Below, in pieces: positions 1 through 12,098 of a stretch of 64,000 nucleotides of DNA (positions are counted from its first letter, which is position 1; the number at the start of each line of letters is the position of its first letter). The notes under the pieces were generated by a model. The model did no database searches. It saw nothing but the letters and a program-made list of their open reading frames with translations, and had not been told where the DNA came from. Source of the stretch: Centrapalus pauciflorus. Lineage: Eukaryota > Streptophyta > Magnoliopsida > Asterales > Asteraceae. The stretch covers positions 62,001 through 126,000 of the forward strand of contig JAANYP010007111.1 of NCBI GenBank assembly GCA_020465985.1, in the 5' to 3' direction. The position numbers and the translations under genes are program-made.

Positions 1-2125
1 TATTACATATGTATAGGCTATCACTTCAACAAAAATGTTCTTCTTAAAAAGTTCTTCCTTCAGTTGTTCAAGTTTTGAATGAAAGATTCTAACAACCAAG
101 TCTGCTCTATTTTGTACTTCCTTACGTCTCATTAGATGCCCTTTTACTTCTGGCTAATTAGTATTAGATGTCATCGTCAAAAAAAATCCTGGCTTTCCAA
201 AATTTTGCACTGATGTCATGGCATCTATGTATTTTTGTCTCATGTTTCTTGCTCCACCAATGAAGCTAGAAGGAAGCACTATTTGTTGGCCAACATTTGA
301 ACCTCCAGTTTCAACCATTGCCACGACATCTACCACTCCTTGAAGAAATTATCTTATGATTTCTTGTTATTGCAACTTAAAGAAGTCTAATCTCTGTGTT
401 TCAAGCTTGACATAGTTATCTACTATATATTTTGTAACAATCGAGCAAAATGTAATAGATATGACTTTGCCATCTTTCCTTATTTGAAGCTTGTACACAT
501 AATATTCTCTAACAGAAATGAATCTAGATCATTCATTCTTTCGAGTTAAAACTGTAAAAGAAGTGTCGTTGTTTATGCATGACTTAACTTATAAAGAAAT
601 ACATAAGTGAAAAGTTGACAGTTTCCTTACCGTCTTGTTTCATGAACAATAAATCTTCAACATTTTCAGCATTGTGGAGATAACAATATTTGCACTTGGC
701 ATTGACTTTCCTCTCTCTTTTTTTTACTTTTCACCTTTTTTAAGAATTCCTTGATGCCACCCAAGTTCCCCAAATGGGAACATCAAAGGATACTGTAAAG
801 GGTCATAACAACCATAATAACATTCAATCTTTTTAGATTGATAACTATGAGTTTTCACTTCAATGTTCCTATGACCTTGTTCTCCATTTTCCTCTCCATC
901 AACCCAAAGTGCTATAACTTGTAAAACATCTGGCTTATTATACACCCTTTGATCTTTGAAGCAACTGTTTTTTGGATGATCTTATAATCATCTAGTACAT
1001 ATATGTCTTTCAAGCTTTGAAAGAAACGAGTATAAGGATTATCTTGAAGGGCTTTCATACATGTTTCAACTGCTTGTTCTGAAAACCTTACATAAGATGT
1101 CAGACGATTTTGTAACTCATGTTCAGTGTCATGAAAGTACAGTTGAAGGTTCTTGGCACCACTATTCTCAGGTAGCAAATCATTTATTAAATGATAAACT
1201 TGGCCTTGTACTCTGAACGTGTATATCCCATTGTTTCTCTTACAAAGATTTTTATCTGATTTGATTCCTAATGAAGTAAAAGCAAAAAGTTGTTATATAT
1301 TCTTATGTATATTCTAAATGTTTTTTCTTCTTCTGATGTGGAAATCAAGTGTTGCTTCAAAACATGTGGAAGTTCATTGTGAGTTAAAACAACACGACCA
1401 TCTAAGCAACAAAAGTTTATTGTTTCGGAATAGAATTTAGTGGCACCATAATGAGGACAATCTTTCATGTGAGGTAGTGTCTCAACCATGAAAGGAATGA
1501 ACTGTAACAACTCTCATCCTGTTGTAGAACAATGTCATATATGGAGTGAAAATTACCCTAAAAACTGTGTAAATTAAAGGAAATCATAGTTGAAATGAAA
1601 GTTCAAGCAAACCTTGTATGCAAGCTTTTGACCTTTTTTTTGTCTTTCAGTATGTTTTCGAGTTTTTTAAGTATCTGACGGTTATAAATATCATCATATT
1701 AGACTTAATTTTGTAGCAAAGTTTTAAGCTAAATATATTTATTCCTTACCTGTTGGTTCATTTGACAGGAATGACGACCGATAGGAAGACTCGGCTAGTT
1801 CTAGATAGTTCGTAAATTGTAGCATCCTTGGGTTTTTGTCTTTAAATGAAAGGCAAATTTTGATATTGCATCTTTTCTTTTTTGCATCTTATAATGGATC
1901 TCTCCTGTAGTTTCTCTTCATGCTTATATCAATTTCATTGCTCACAGGAGACGTATGGAATCCATGACTCATGTAATTGTCTAAAGTGGGTTCTTCAGGC
2001 TTGAAATTCGAGTTATTTTCATGTGAAAAAATGTTTAATGATGGAAGCACATTACATTTCCATGGGATTTCTTCACTTGTGTAGATAAGATGGTAAAATT
2101 GATCAAATTTGTTAGCACGTTGCAT
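1..2125 (-). pseudogene. Helitron Rep/helicase N-terminal region, decayed
   Basis: Minus-strand fragments match the N-terminal half of plant Helitron RepHel proteins in the expected order. 2125-1889 is the leader segment. 1510-1268 has the Cys/His region with HMKDCPHYGATKFYSE and FCCLDG. 1178-912 has LQLYFHDTEHELQNRL and NPYTRFF. 945-724 has YDPLQYPLMFPFGELGWH. 345-1 carries IVLPSSFIGGARNM, FFLTMTS and then residues typical of the segment leading to the Rep catalytic motif. In an intact element this protein makes and resolves the single-strand nicks of rolling-circle transposition. The two-His Rep motif and the helicase would lie to the left. A TAG at 154-156 replaces a codon that is normally tryptophan, and further stops and frameshifts separate the segments, so it cannot make a full protein. 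Confidence 0.85.
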
Positions 2126-2149
2126 TGGAGCATTTACCTAGATTTCTCA

Positions 2150-5100
2150 AAATATGAGAAAATATTGGATTTCATCCAGTTGATAGTAGTTTTAAAATAA
2201 GCATCAAAGAAGTAAAATACATCTTAACAACATTACAACACAAATATAATATTTCTTGATAAGCAATGTGTAACATATTATGCCGTGATAAAATAAAAAT
2301 ATACCTAAAAAGAGGCATCTAACATGTTCATGGTTTGTTATTTTCATTCGTGAAATATGACATCTTTTAGCCATTTTGCTTTCATGGAATATTTAAGGCC
2401 ACCTTAATCCTTTTTTAGGATATTTTGTGCTTGTGCATGTCTCATGTAGTGAGTATTGATTTTCCTTGGTTTCTGTGTTTCTTATAGCGAGTTTTTATAT
2501 GCCTTCAAGTGATTGTGAATTAGTTAGCGATTGATGTTACTCGCATCTTTAATCAATGGTTAAATCCTTAGTAAAAGCCATGAATCGGAATCCAAACTTG
2601 AAACTAATTTTTTTTAAATCTTTTGGTAAGGTTATGACAAAACTGAATGAGGATTTTATTGTTACAAATGGTGTTTGGGTTCCCTCTTTTTCTTCACAAT
2701 CAGTATGTGTGCGGGTATGCTCGTGTTTAACAATGTAAATAATGAAGGAAATCTTAAGCTTGATCACTTGATGCTAACTGCAAGGCCATCTTTAGAGGCT
2801 TCCACAGAAGGTCACAACTATATTCAGGGGAAGTTGTTCTTATATTCTTTCATGGATATTATCTCCTCATGTTCTAATATGCAGCCAAGTAACTTTGTGT
2901 ACGACTTATGTTCCAATCTATGTTGCCAAAGATCTTATTGATTCATAATTATTAGTCTATTACTTATGTTGTAGTGATCTGTCCATATCTTTTTCCAACT
3001 AAAGTAGTTGATTAGAAATACTAAGATAACAGAAGAATTTAATCTATTTGGAATTGTATATATGTAACATCAAATTTTTCTCAGCAAACGATAATGATAG
3101 AATGTGGGAAAGTACTTATAGTTTCAAGACAATATTGCAAGGGTAGTTTTTAAGCATTGTCAGTCTTGGAGGCTGCAAAACCCGAAGCCTGCTGCACTAC
3201 ATCACCAAATTCAGAAAATCAAGCTTATGAACCATCTAAGAAAATGATTTTACATTGTCAATATGTCAAAAACAAATACTAAAACAAAAGTGATATAATT
3301 AATATACTTAAAGCCTTTCGTTCATTATTAGAGGTACATTGAAGCTATTTATGAGTGATTAGAGCATCTGTATTGAAAAACTATACTCATCATTATGTAT
3401 ATCTATGAAGAAACTAGAAAAACACATAAATTATTTTCATCAACAATGATACAACACTGCATTTTGACCAACCAAAAATCCTGAAATTTGCAAATCATAA
3501 AAAAGTTATAAAATAAAAACCATACTCACATTTGATTATGTAAATGATGATAAAATATTATCACTATCATGAAAGCTAGGCTACTTTTTTTCCCATAGCT
3601 TTTAACACAAGTACAATGAAAGTTTCTAAAATATAAATAATAAACCCTAATAAGTAAAAGTTAAGTAAATGAATAACAAAATATAATGATGATTCAGGGA
3701 TCCAAACAACAACTCACGACAGACGCATACATCGAAGTGTACTCTACTACGTGTTTCAAAATAAGTATAAGTATAACATGAGATACCCTTCCAATTAAAC
3801 TTACTTAATAATCAAACACAACAACCAGCCTATTTATATTAAACTCAACTTCATTTCAAAGTCCCCAGAAACTGACACCTATATAAGTTCCCTGAAAACA
3901 ATTGGTGACCCTGTTTTCTTATGTGAAGACAGTGTCAAAAGGATAGATCAACATTAAAAAGAAGTAGACACATCTTTTAACCTTGGCTAAAACAATATAT
4001 GTGAGAATAAAGCCATAGTACATAGTTGTTCCATGTTTACATACACTTCACGACAAGATTCGTATGATTCTACCCGGTAAAGCAAACAAAATGAACTTGT
4101 TCATATGAATCATTTTCATGGCAATGAATTGCTTCTTTACTATAATTAAGATTTTTAATCAAATTGTACCCAAATTCATGTTCGTTAAGTGCTTTTTTAA
4201 AGGGTGTGATGGTCACAATTCTTGCAGGGATCCATGTCATGTCTTTTCAATGACTCCTACAAGGTTTTCCTATCCTTCTACGTACTCTATTTATGCATTG
4301 CCTCTATCTACTCCTTTTTCTTTTTTCTTCAATTCATAAATTTGTTGTTTTATCCGAACCAATAAAAAGTTATCACCTATTTTAATAATTAGAAACTTTT
4401 GTCTTCTATTATTATAATAATACCAAAAGCACTTTAAAGATGCAAAAAAAAAAAATGTAAAAGACAAGTAATAAGTTAAGGGTTGTGTCCTATATCACTT
4501 CAATTACACAATCTCATTATTTGATAAACTAACATAAAAGTGTCTACTTTAGTTGGTATATGTGTGTGGGTGTTCACAGTAATCTATGTTCAAATTTTCC
4601 AAGAAAAAAATGAAGTGAGCCTTATGATCCCAACGGTGCATGACTCAAAACTTTACTAAAATGAGATTTATGATATGTACATAAATCATGACTTGACAAA
4701 ATGGGATTTCTTCTTTATAAATTGAAGGAAAAAAGGTATCAAGTATTCACATTAGGAGGCCTAGTACCTGACAATTCACATCACCTAATGATGATGCAAG
4801 ATTGACATTTTAGATAGATGAATAACAAAATGATTACTTTATCCCAAAATTATTGATCGAAGGTTAAAACTACTTTCTTTCAATTGTGAAGTTATCCTTA
4901 AAAGAGCATCAGGAAGAGAAATTAGATGATTAAAACTGGGTTTGAAATTAAAGCATATAAAAACACATAACACAAAGTCTAAACCAAAAGAAAAGAAAGA
5001 TCTTTATTAGCAACAACAGAGGAAGAAATTACCTCCAAAATTGAAGACAATGTTGAAAGAAACAACGAAAGAAAATTCCTACTGAAAATGTTGAAAACCC

Positions 5101-5439
5101 TAAAATTGAAGACAAAGATTTTTTTTAATCTGCAACAACAGATCGAGAAGGGAAAAAAGGATCGTTAGAACTTTTCTTTGATGAAATCGAACACAGAGGT
5201 AGCTTAGAAATAATTTCTTACTTTTTGAAGCAATGGTTGAGAGTAACAACATTGTTGACGACGACTTAAGAAGGAGGTTTTGGAAATGTGAGAATTGAGT
5301 ACCAGCCATGTGGTAAAAAAAACAAGATAATAAACAAAACTGAGTACCAGGTATGGTGTGAGATTTTCAAAGATGTGTGTCAAATTTTTAAGAGCAAGAG
5401 CCTAAATGATGTCCACGTGTATACTTCTGGGACTGCTAC
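2150..5439. other. Helitron 5' non-coding region
   Basis: About 3.3 kb between the Rep fragments and the candidate 5' terminus. It is AT-rich and holds only short open frames; the longest (plus strand 2556-2738, and 2675-2941 in another frame) resemble nothing I recognise and overlap an equally long antisense frame. No captured host exon could be recognised. I see no clear promoter or splice structure beyond general AT-richness. Confidence 0.4.
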
Positions 5440-5471
5440 AGTAAACAACAAGCTCTATTTATAAGAGTAGT

Positions 5472-5474
<3 letters not shown>
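5440..5474 (-). other. Candidate Helitron 5' terminus
   Basis: Read on the minus strand from 5474, the sequence starts TCTACTACTCTTATAAATAG and continues AGCTTG. Helitron 5' ends begin with TC and plant families often have a short AT-rich start of this style. It is in the right orientation relative to the Rep fragments and abuts a TA repeat that would supply the A/T insertion point. The assignment is by pattern and orientation, not by comparison with other copies. Confidence 0.45.

Positions 5475-5528
<54 letters not shown>
5474..5528. repeat. (TA)n microsatellite
   Basis: About 27 uninterrupted TA dinucleotides directly beside the candidate Helitron end. Such AT tracts are preferred Helitron targets and are unstable by slippage. 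Confidence 0.95.
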
Positions 5529-5529
<1 letters not shown>

Positions 5530-5530
<1 letters not shown>

Positions 5531-7559
5531 CAAGAAAATAATATAATTAAAATTTAATATAATAATATAATATGTTAGAGAATTTCGTAGAAAAGAAAGA
5601 ACAAATCAAGGACGTGATTAAACACTGTGCTAAATGATATTTAGTCCCACAACGTCGTTGATGGTTAACGACTAAATTCCTCCTAGGATTTCCTTGATTT
5701 AAGAAACCATAAGCAACGATCCTATGATTACTCTCACGAACAATGTTGTAGTTTGATAGACATAGGAGAAAACGAAAACAGAACAGAATCAAAAAACAGA
5801 CGTTGCACATAATTTATAAACCCGGGAAAACACTTAAAGGCAGTTGAGATTTTCCCTCCAAAAAATGGAAGTTGATTCCCGCCTAAAATATATAATTCAG
5901 ATACATAAAATATATTTGGACTTATAAACATCTTGATTTTTCATCTCCTTATGTATGTGGGATAATCAAAACTAGTAATCATAATAGAGACTATTCAACA
6001 TAATATATATCCTATATTATTTAAACCTTATATAACTATCTCTATAATTATATATCAATTAAATAATGTTAATCTTAAATATATATTATCTAATAATATA
6101 TAAATGGCTAAATAATTATTTATAATTATCTCTATATATTTGTTTATATTTATCTCTTTAACTATCTATATAATGAAAGGATAATATTAGTTCAAATAAA
6201 TCCATATTTTATTTAACATCCGATAATAAATAAAAGACTAAAGAATTATTTAATTATCATCCAATGAAAATTAAATTGTCAGAAGATCTAATATTACACT
6301 TTTAGTCCCCGTACTTTGAGATATAATTAATCATCCAGTAATTAATTTAATCACAATAATCATTTCGTGTCATAAATAATATCCAATATTGTAAAAACCC
6401 TCGATCTACTTCACAATGCCACGTAAATGACGCGTCAAGATGAATATAATATAATAATATCTAACTAATCCCTATCCAAACACGTGGAAACCCCAATAAT
6501 TTAAACTTTAGTTTCACATAATGAGTCACGGTAATCCCTGTTTAATCTACACAATATTTGAAGTATATATATACAATCCACCAAAAATCATAACTACCTC
6601 TAGGAAGGTAGCTAAACTCCTCAAGCGCTGACGTGTAGCCTACTTGGGTCCAGCAGGCCTACTAACGCTCTGGTCACCTGAGATACACATGTTAAACATA
6701 ATAGGTCCGCTAACGTTGATGAGAATGCAAGGGTTAATAATACAATTATTAAAAAATCTCGATAATAACAAGGTTCAGCGTTCTCTACTGAACAGTGTAT
6801 GAGATCCCATATATAAAGCTCATAATAGGTACTCATATCGGTGGAATAATCCACATACCTAAATCCCTAGACTGCACAAAGCAATCGTCAGGAGCGACCC
6901 AAACCCTGCCCAACCATACGGTTTATCACGATATCTCGGTAGCTCATGTGTCCCAAATCTCATATTATAAAACAAAGTTATCAAATTAAACTAAGTTATA
7001 CATGAATAAGAACTCGGTATAAAACTCGTAATAAAGTTCGTAATAATCTAGTAATAAAGCTCAGTAAAAGATCATGCAGGTATATAAGAGATAATCATAC
7101 ATGTATCTCAGAAAAAACTTGAAAACTCACTTGATTCAGAAATATCTCTCCGCAACTCTCGATTCACTGCCCGTGCCCCGACTCTATCAACTTGAGGCCC
7201 TGAAAACACATTTAATAACTCAATACCACTAACACGACATGATAGAATCGTTACACAATTCCCTAATATCCACCGTAAACGCTAATAACCAAAAACGTGA
7301 CCCGAATACCCCAAACCCTAAACCATGTACTCAGATCGCGGTTGCGCTCAAAGGAGTCGCAGTCGCTCAACTCGACCTCGGTCGAGGTCCCATAGCGGTC
7401 GAGCTCATCTCGGCACGACCCGAGCTCGGTCTCCACCGCCAGTGACCTATCGTGGCTCGCGATCAAGGGAAAACAACAGCAGGTTGCTCTGTTCTTGCTG
7501 CAGCCAGGGGAAACTCCCCAAATCCGATACATAACTCGTATTACCCTTTCTTAGTGACC
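5530..7559. other. Non-coding, LTR-like DNA (unclassified)
   Basis: No coding region could be supported. The first 800 bp are very AT-rich. From about 6590 to 7540 the base composition rises and phrases such as GCTGACGTGTAGCC and a cluster of CTCGACC/GGTCGAG motifs (7360-7430) appear, in the style of the untranslated parts of plant gypsy LTRs. I could not find paired termini or a target duplication, so this is probably an old fragment of an LTR, possibly belonging to the element whose gag begins on the right. Short open frames on both strands at 7239-7534 overlap each other and are not credible genes. Confidence 0.35.
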
Positions 7560-8666
7560 CAAATTTGATCAGTAACATAAGTAAACTCGCTTCATATGTA
7601 ATGGTGTTTTGAGAGGAGTAATTCAAATTATTGTTGGGTTTTGGAAAACCTTCGGTTGTGTACTCATAATCTCCAGAAGAAAGGTAAACTTCCTCCTTTG
7701 GTACTTAGTAGCATATGCAGCCTGGCATTCATAACAAAAATGAGCTCCACCACAATGTTCACACCCTTGCTTTATGGCATGCACAAGGTATGATGATGAA
7801 GCTTGTGACTGGCCATTTGATTGCTTAGTTAGAATGGCTATCTGAACAGTGAGATTATCAATGGCTTCATCTTGCTATGAATCATTCACTCCCCAACCAA
7901 AGTATTCACTCGGTGTCTGAGTTTGACTTAAGACTAGATCATCGATTATGTCAAAAGCCTCTTCAAGAGTCCTCTTATACACTAACCATTACAAGCTGAG
8001 TCAATCAGTGAGTGATACATGGGGTGAACATTCTCATAGAAAACCTTGACACGGTGATTAGGTGTCATGTTATGATTCGGGCATTTCATGATGGACTCTT
8101 TATATCTCTCCCGTGCATCATACAGAGACTCGTCAGGTTTCTGCTTAAATGAGAGAATGTCACTCAAGCTTAGTAGTCCGAGAAGGAGGACAGAATTTGA
8201 GGAGAAACTAGGATTCCATTTCATCCCAAGTACGAATGGAATTCGAGGGAAGGGACTCATACCACATCATGGCATGTCCTGAAAGACAGTAAGGAAAAAG
8301 CATCAGTCGAACTACTTCCCTCGGAACTTGATTCGCTTTATACCCACCGCATGCTTTTCTGAATTTCTTTAGGTGGGAATACAGATCCTCAGAAGATAGA
8401 CCGCAGAATTGTGCGTTATTCTGAACTAAAGCGATCAGACTCGACTTTAGCTCAAAGTTAACAGCATCGAATCCAGGAATAACTATCGCACCTTCTGAGT
8501 CATCGGTGACCGGTTGGTTAAGCACAAATATTGTCCTCCGGTCTCCCATTGTGAAAGATGAAGACTCAAAAGAAGACGAAGAATCAGAAGATGAAGACGA
8601 TGAAGAAGGTAAAGGACTAGAATTCAAAGGTAACTGAACACAAATGTCTACGTGACCTTCCTCCAC
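7560..8666 (-). pseudogene. Athila-type Ty3/gypsy gag, frameshifted
   Basis: The minus strand encodes the capsid (Retrotrans_gag) domain of an Athila-like element. 8666-8208 holds a serine-rich leader and then the segment with LYSHLKKFRKACGG, VVRLMLFPYCLSGHAMMWY and RTWDEM. 8260-7982, in another frame, continues with PDESLYDARERYKES, CPNHNM and FYENVHPMYHSLIDSACNG. A CCHC-like knuckle (CEHCGGAHFCYEC) follows near 7780-7720. In a living element this protein forms the virus-like particle that packages the RNA. At least one frameshift near 8210-8260 and a stop near 7877 break it. Its primer-binding site and LTR lie just upstream (8933 and beyond). No pol follows on the low-coordinate side, so the element is truncated near 7560. 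Confidence 0.85.
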
Positions 8667-8932
8667 CAGATGAGGAACAATATGGTCAGTAGAATTAGAT
8701 AAACTAGAGAGTCTTTCAACTAAAGGGTGCGATTGTTCACGAAGACGGTTACGAAATGCTCACTCAGATTCGGATATGGGCTGATGATATTAGGATTACG
8801 AAGACTCATAGACCAAACACCCTTCAAAGAAAGAAGAAAACAGACAAAAGATTTTAAATTTTCAAGGGGATTGCCCCTAAAAAGGATCAACTAAACTACC
8901 GGTGTTGGTTGTTTCTTAAAGCTCACACTGTT

Positions 8933-8949
8933 CCCCGGCAACGGAGCCA
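8933..8949 (-). other. Primer-binding site (tRNA-Asp type)
   Basis: The minus strand reads TGGCTCCGTTGCCGGGG, complementary with one mismatch to the 3' end of plant tRNA-Asp, the primer used by Athila-type elements. It lies between the LTR edge at 8959 and the gag start, as it should, and it fixes the element orientation as minus. Confidence 0.8.
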
Positions 8950-8958
8950 AAAACTTGG

Positions 8959-10130
8959 TGCGTGCAAAACACACATTAGGTTTTGATGACTAAATGAACC
9001 CAAAGTATAAATTACACAATGGGCAGTGTACCAATCGTGTGCAATATAGCTTTAAGAATCACCAATAATTTATCGAACTCAGGGAACACACTAAAGAACG
9101 GAGACTCCAATACTACAACCTCAATCAATATTTAGTTATTTCGGACTTTTTGAGGAAATTAACAACTAGAGGCAATAGTTAAAATTTGTCAACCGAATAA
9201 CTAAAGCAAACTAAGTAACACAATATTAAAAAGTTAAACTAATTTTTTTGGCCTTTTCAATTTTAAATAAAAACTAATACTGGCAAACACTAATTAAACT
9301 AAATGACGATCGCAAACAACTAATGACAACTAAATAAAACCAATCAAACAAACGATAGCAGAATTAAATCAGAACTAACTTTAAATAAAGATCTATGATA
9401 AATTAAAATTTACGAAACTCTTATATTACGAAAGCGTCACCCACTTGGAATTAGAAAACTACAATTAATTGGCGGTGGTCTGAATTGATCGATTAAAAAT
9501 GAATCGGTTCATCGCCAATTATAAATATTCACTTAGGCACGGATTATGGATTAATTTACCGAATATTTGATTATCTCCAAATAAATATTAAATCATGTCA
9601 AAAACATGTGAAGACAATAAAGTTAATTGAATTGAATTCCACTATTAACCAACAATCTTATTATCGCAAAAAGATGCTAAAGACTATCAATTAATACCGA
9701 GAATTCAACCAACCAACTTTATTTCTTTGAAAATCAAGCTTTACGGATTAATAGTTTTATTATCGTAACACAATGCCTAAAAACTAAGAAACACGCAAAG
9801 TTCTAGATCAATAATTTATCACAAAATCATTATCGCAATACAATGCCTAGAAAAATAATTAAGTATCAATTTTTCATCCAAAGTTTCAATTTTTATTAAA
9901 AACACAGATTCAACCAATAATTATTTTCTTAAAACAATGCTAAACGATTGATAAAAATCTGATTTTTAACAAAAATATATGAAGAACATAAAAAATCTAG
10001 TAAATATAAACCATAAACCGTCAATCAATCCAAAACCATACCAATTAATACATAGAATTCATCATCGCAAGCGAGTGAACAAGAAAACTACTTACTAAAT
10101 TAAATCGTTCAAGTGTAAATTTTGTTATTT
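8959..10130 (-). repeat. Athila-type LTR (inner edge clear, outer edge unclear)
   Basis: The edge beside the primer site is placed at 8959 (TG on the plus strand, CA on the minus strand). The interval to about 10130 is non-coding and contains a four-times repeated degenerate motif, TTATCGYAACACAATGCCTA-like, near 9657, 9756, 9826 and 9927. The outer edge is lost or hidden: a hAT end fragment begins near 10130. On the minus strand this LTR follows the env-like region (12099) and precedes gag (8666), so it may have served as 3' LTR of one element and 5' LTR of the next. Confidence 0.55.
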
Positions 10131-10392
10131 TGAATTTAAAAATTAATGTATACTAATAGATAAGTTATAATTTTAAATTATTGTTGGGATAAACGTTAAT
10201 ATTTATAAGAATAAAAGTTAAAATATATAAAATTACATTTATTTCGGTTAACCGTCCGTCACCAAAATCGTGAACCTAAACCGAAGTTTTTTTCCCGGTT
10301 CGGTTAACCAAACCGAAAATAATAGAAAAACCGGTTCATTTAACCTCAAATCGGAACGGTTTTTAGGTTACGGAATTTATTGAGCACCCCTA
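10130..10392. mobile_element. hAT-type transposon end (fragment)
   Basis: From the right edge inward (minus strand) the sequence starts TAGGGGTGCTCAATAAATTC and then holds several AACCGG, CGGTTAACC and AACCGAAC motifs, the usual make-up of a plant hAT or hAT-MITE end. Only this end is present; no matching left terminus or 8-bp duplication of CTCAATAG was found, so it is a fragment. The left limit is approximate. Confidence 0.5.
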
Positions 10393-12060
10393 CTCAATAG
10401 CATTAAAGATCCGTAAACTATGAATTTGAAGCCAAAGCTAAAACAATGAGACCACAAGATGCAAAAAGTAGAATTGCAATGTCAACAACTTCCCACCTCA
10501 TTACATGACTTAGCACCTCATGGTTTTCACTCATCACTCATGTGTATAGGCTCGTGCATTTTCACAAATTTCGCTCAATGTCAGACATCTTAAAAGAATA
10601 TGAGCATATGCTTGAGAGTAAATCATACTGCCATCACTCAATGTTTGAAAATAGAGCACATAAAGGTCTTAACAGGTTGTAACGAGGCTAGGCTAAGGGC
10701 ATGAGGAATATATGGCCAAAGTGGGGCTAAAAGATTGGGATCCAAGATTAAGCAGCAAGCGATAGAAGTGAGTAACCAACATGGGACCAAATAAATCACT
10801 GAGAAAATTACCCAAATGAACTGGCTTGATTTATCATATCTAATAGCAGCTCAGATTGACAACAATTCACTTCACTTTCTTATTCCAATTCTTTCTCTTT
10901 TTTCTTTTCTTTTTTCTTTTTTTTTTCTTTTTTATATAAAACTGAATTTCCAGACATCGATTGTGTGCAATCTGTACCCAAAAAGAACTCTTTTAACTAT
11001 ACTAGCATCACCGCGGTACAACACTAGATAAGTCAGGAAGAACACAAAAGTAGAGAATTACACATGACTAGAATGCTATCAAAACAATGCATAATCATCA
11101 AGGCTCAAAGAGGATAAACTAACTAACAAACATATGATCTCAGATAAATCCCTAAAGCTTACTACTGAATCACGATCCCAATTCCGGTCAAACGAAAGAC
11201 AAAAGGATTATTTAGCTGATAGTGTGGGTTGTCACCGAAACGAAAGGCCAAGGCTCAAATGGCGGGGATCTAAGGGAAATAATGTCGGTAGGGTGTCATT
11301 GGGGAAAAAGGGTATCCTAACTGTGCCTTTATATAAGTGCTAGATTCTCAAATGATGTGATCTTGGCATGCATTTAACAAACAAGTTCTACCTTAATCCA
11401 AATAATACCGACAAATTCACACCGAAAGAAATAATCAGCATTAAATAAGAATGCTAGACAGGCTCAAATTCTCACGAAGCGAATGTACAGGGTTGTTTGT
11501 GCTTAGTCATGCAATTTCAGTCAAGAAGCATGACATGTACATCAAACATCCTGTTGCCACAAAAAAATCTCAAAGTCACTTGCTCAGCTTCGCATGCATA
11601 GAAAATAGAACAATATTGCAAAAGAGTCCAACATGCAAAAATATTGAATAAGTATTGAAATTCGGCCCAATTTTAGACAAAAATGTCATGACTTCTACTT
11701 AAGTACATGCAAAGCTCAAAATCAACATTTCATACCCCCACCCCACACTTAAATTTGACAATGTCCTCACAGTCATAAACAATGCAACTCAAACGGGAAT
11801 AAGAAAATAGGAACAAGAAAAACTCCCCTGATTACAAAGCAAGCATCAGGCGGATCTGGACGATGAAGCTGAACTTACTGCCAGCAAGTATCTCTACCAT
11901 GGTCCAAACTTAATCAAAAGCAAACACAAGGAACAACCAGATATCAGCCTTATTAAAGTAACAATAAGTGTACACCAAATAAAGTAAACTATTAAATACA
12001 AACGATAAATTAAAACAAAAAGAAAATAAAATAAACATCCTGAACACCCATGAGATCACT
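10393..12060. other. Athila 3' non-coding region
   Basis: No coding region. It lies on the minus strand downstream of the env-like ORF. Near 11731-11755 the minus strand has a purine-rich AAGTGTGGGGTGGGGG tract of the kind that recurs in Athila untranslated regions and could be a polypurine tract. A pyrimidine-rich run (TTTTCTTTTCTTTTTT) lies at about 10895-10930. The LTR boundary cannot be fixed here. Confidence 0.4.
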
Positions 12061-12098
12061 ACGGGCTAGGAACGCCGGTCACGACGATGAGGATATGT

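Larger units (their letters stand above)
1..5474 (-). mobile_element. Helitron (5' part; truncated by the window edge)
   Basis: The interval from the left edge to about 5474 reads as the 5' two-thirds of a Helitron on the minus strand. Two things support this. Helitron Rep-type coding fragments lie in the correct order on the minus strand between 2125 and 1. A candidate 5' terminus, starting TC and running TCTACTACTCTTATAAATAG on the minus strand, lies at about 5474 next to an AT repeat, as expected for insertion between A and T. The 3' end (CTRR with a hairpin) would be to the left of the window and is not visible. Helitrons make no target duplication, so the boundary rests only on the terminus. 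The Rep identity is solid; the outer boundary is an inference. Confidence 0.6.

Noticed and set aside
8930..8950. tRNA-Asp-like sequence
   Set aside because: Only the 3' end of the tRNA is matched and it sits between LTR and gag, so it is a retrotransposon primer site, not a tRNA gene.
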